A stretch of 5,933 nucleotides of DNA from an uncultured Pseudomonas sp. (GTDB taxonomy: Bacteria; Pseudomonadota; Gammaproteobacteria; Pseudomonadales; Pseudomonadaceae). The translations under genes were made by a program, and so were the position numbers. Positions 4,435 to 5,933 of the stretch are shown piece after piece. Location: positions 1 through 5,933 of the forward strand of contig CALUCI010000294.1 in the NCBI GenBank assembly GCA_943914515.1, read 5' to 3'. Each line of letters starts with the position of its first letter. Position 1 is the first letter of the stretch. The notes under the pieces were generated by a model, which was not told the origin of the DNA, made no database searches, and saw only the letters and a program-made list of their open reading frames with translations.

Positions 4435-5649
4435 ATGAAGTTGCCGATCTACCTCGATTACTCCGCGACCACTCCGGTCGACCCACGTGTCGCCCAGAAG
4501 ATGAGCGAATGCCTGCTGGTCGACGGGAACTTCGGTAACCCTGCGTCGCGCTCCCACGTTTTTGGCTGGAAAGCCGAAGAAGCGGTCGAAAACGCCCGTC
4601 GTCAGGTTGCTGACCTGGTCAATGCCGACCCACGCGAAATTGTCTGGACCAGCGGTGCCACCGAGTCCGACAACCTGGCTCTGAAGGGCGTTGCGCACTT
4701 CTACAGCACCAAGGGCAAACACCTCATCACTTCCAAGATCGAGCACAAGGCGGTCCTGGACAGCACGCGTCAACTCGAGCGCGAAGGCTTCGAAGTCACT
4801 TACCTCGAGCCTGGCAGCGACGGCCTGATCACTCCTGCGATGGTCGAAGCCGCGCTTCGCGACGACACCATCCTCGTGTCGATCATGCATGTGAACAACG
4901 AGATCGGCACCATCAACGACATCGCTGCCATCGGCGAACTGACCCGCTCGCGCGGTGTGATGTTCCATGTCGATGCGGCTCAGTCCACCGGCAAGGTCGA
5001 AATCGACCTGCAGAAGCTGAAAGTCGACCTGATGTCCTTCTCCGCCCACAAGACCTACGGCCCGAAAGGCATTGGCGCGCTGTACGTCAGCCGCAAGCCT
5101 CGCGTGCGCCTGGAAGCTGCCATGCACGGCGGCGGTCACGAGCGCGGCATGCGTTCGGGCACCCTGGCTACCCACCAGATCGTCGGCATGGGTGAAGCCT
5201 TCGCTGTCGCCAAAGAGCTGATGGCCAGCGAGAACGTCCGTATCAAGGCACTGAGCGATCGCTTCTTCAAACAGGTCGAAGGCCTCGAAGAGCTGTACGT
5301 CAACGGCAGCCTGACCGCACGTATTCCGCACAACCTGAACCTGAGCTTCAACTACGTCGAAGGCGAGTCGCTGATCATGGCGCTCAAGGACCTGGCCGTA
5401 TCTTCCGGCTCGGCGTGCACTTCGGCATCCCTCGAGCCGTCCTACGTCCTGCGTGCCCTGGGCCGCAACGACGAACTGGCGCACAGCTCGATCCGCTTCA
5501 CCTTCGGCCGTTTCACCACCGAAGAAGAAATCGACTACGCCGCGCAGAAAGTCTGCGAGGCCGTTACCAAGCTGCGCGAATTGTCGCCGCTGTGGGATAT
5601 GTTCAAAGACGGCGTCGACATCTCCAAGATCGAGTGGGCTGCGCACTAA
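4435..5649 (+). CDS. iscS: Cysteine desulfurase IscS
   Basis: IscS is a PLP enzyme that converts L-cysteine to L-alanine, holding the sulfur as a persulfide and passing it to IscU for Fe-S clusters and to tRNA-thiolation and other acceptors. The protein is 404 residues, the same length as E. coli IscS, and the key residues share its numbering: His104 (SKIEHKAV), Asp180 and Gln183 (HVDAAQSTGK), the PLP Schiff-base Lys206 (SFSAHKTYGPKG) and the persulfide Cys328 in the mobile loop SSGSACTSASLEPS (323-336). The N-terminus MKLPIYLDYSATTPVDPRV and the C-terminal segment used for IscU docking (about 377-404) are complete. The start at 4435 has AGGAG (4423-4427) with a 7-base spacer; the frame is open further upstream but that part overlaps iscR and does not resemble IscS. 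It lies between iscR and iscU in the same operon. No abnormality is seen. Confidence 0.98.
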   Translation: MKLPIYLDYSATTPVDPRVAQKMSECLLVDGNFGNPASRSHVFGWKAEEAVENARRQVADLVNADPREIVWTSGATESDNLALKGVAHFYSTKGKHLITSKIEHKAVLDSTRQLEREGFEVTYLEPGSDGLITPAMVEAALRDDTILVSIMHVNNEIGTINDIAAIGELTRSRGVMFHVDAAQSTGKVEIDLQKLKVDLMSFSAHKTYGPKGIGALYVSRKPRVRLEAAMHGGGHERGMRSGTLATHQIVGMGEAFAVAKELMASENVRIKALSDRFFKQVEGLEELYVNGSLTARIPHNLNLSFNYVEGESLIMALKDLAVSSGSACTSASLEPSYVLRALGRNDELAHSSIRFTFGRFTTEEEIDYAAQKVCEAVTKLRELSPLWDMFKDGVDISKIEWAAH

Positions 5650-5695
5650 GTAGTCGCCAGCAAGAGCGGCTCTCTGATGAGGAAGGAATTGCACC

Positions 5696-5933
5696 ATGGC
5701 ATACAGTGAAAAGGTCATCGACCACTACGAAAACCCGCGTAACGTCGGCAAGATGAATGCCGAAGACCCGGATGTCGGCACTGGCATGGTTGGCGCGCCA
5801 GCGTGCGGCGACGTGATGCGTTTGCAGATCAAGGTTAACGAGCAGGGCATCATTGAAGATGCCAAGTTCAAGACCTACGGTTGTGGTTCGGCAATCGCTT
5901 CCAGCTCCCTGGCAACCGAGTGGATGAAAGGCA
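5696..5933 (+). CDS. iscU: Fe-S cluster assembly scaffold IscU, N-terminal part (3' end outside window)
   Basis: IscU is the scaffold on which [2Fe-2S] and [4Fe-4S] clusters are built from IscS-derived sulfur before chaperone-assisted transfer by HscA/HscB. The window holds 79 complete codons of an expected 128 or so. The start MAYSEKVIDHYENPRNVG is the IscU signature. Conserved ligands Cys37 and Asp39 (APACGDVM) and Cys63 (YGCGSAIASS) are at standard positions; the third cysteine (near 106) and the LPPVK chaperone motif lie beyond the edge. AAGGA (5683-5687) precedes the ATG by 8 bases. The 46-base gap from iscS contains no terminator, so the genes are cotranscribed. iscA, hscB, hscA and fdx are expected next. 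Confidence 0.97.
   Translation, partial: MAYSEKVIDHYENPRNVGKMNAEDPDVGTGMVGAPACGDVMRLQIKVNEQGIIEDAKFKTYGCGSAIASSSLATEWMKG

Noticed and set aside
4432..5718. 428-codon open frame antisense to the whole of iscS
   Set aside because: It mirrors iscS exactly in extent, has no ribosome binding site of its own, and its product is low-complexity and resembles no family I know. Long antisense frames are expected where GC-rich codon bias removes stops from the opposite strand.
1..5933. A novel defence, mobile or biosynthetic system
   Set aside because: Every gene belongs to a well-known core family in a syntenic order familiar from Pseudomonas, and there is no integrase, transposase, toxin pair, CRISPR array or compositionally foreign segment.

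Overview
This window is a stretch of conserved core chromosome from a gamma-proteobacterium, almost certainly a Pseudomonas of the fluorescens/putida type. The gene order secF - glycine-zipper gene - suhB (reverse) - trmJ - cysE - iscR - iscS - iscU is, from memory, the order around PA3820-PA3813 in P. aeruginosa. The GC-rich codon use and the REP-type inverted pair at 1078-1146 (core GTGGGAGCTGGCTTGCCAGC) fit a fluorescens/putida-group species better than P. aeruginosa. All genes are intact except the two cut by the window edges: the 5' part of secF and the 3' part of iscU are missing.

Layout. 1-395 is the C-terminal end of SecF, closed by a strong intrinsic terminator (428-459). A possible envelope-stress (AlgU/sigma-E type) promoter is embedded in that terminator and would drive the next gene, a 182-residue glycine-zipper envelope protein (515-1063, GTG start). 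1064-1216 lies between convergent genes and holds a perfect inverted pair of REP elements (a REPIN) followed by a bidirectional terminator shared with suhB (1217-2032, minus strand). 2033-2177 is a divergent promoter region for suhB and trmJ. trmJ (2178-2951) overlaps the cysE start codon by one base (cysE 2951-3733). 3734-3899 is the isc control region, with two abutting IscR-box-like sequences, the second covering the -35 element of the iscR promoter. iscR, iscS and iscU follow on the plus strand with short gaps and good ribosome binding sites for iscS and iscU.

How the genes fit together. CysE makes O-acetylserine, the committed precursor of cysteine. IscS takes sulfur from cysteine and passes it to the scaffold IscU, which builds Fe-S clusters. 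IscR senses cluster supply through its own cluster and represses the operon when supply is adequate. TrmJ, coupled to cysE, methylates the ribose at tRNA position 32; IscS also feeds tRNA thiolation, so the block loosely joins cysteine supply, Fe-S assembly and tRNA modification. SecF (protein export) and the glycine-zipper protein (envelope) are a separate unit.

I found no mobile element, defence system, CRISPR array, tRNA or rRNA. The points worth a second look are regulatory: the tandem IscR boxes, a possible second promoter upstream of them, the promoter inside the secF terminator, and the REPIN. The CysE C-terminus also deserves attention because it lacks the terminal isoleucine used for cysteine synthase complex formation.
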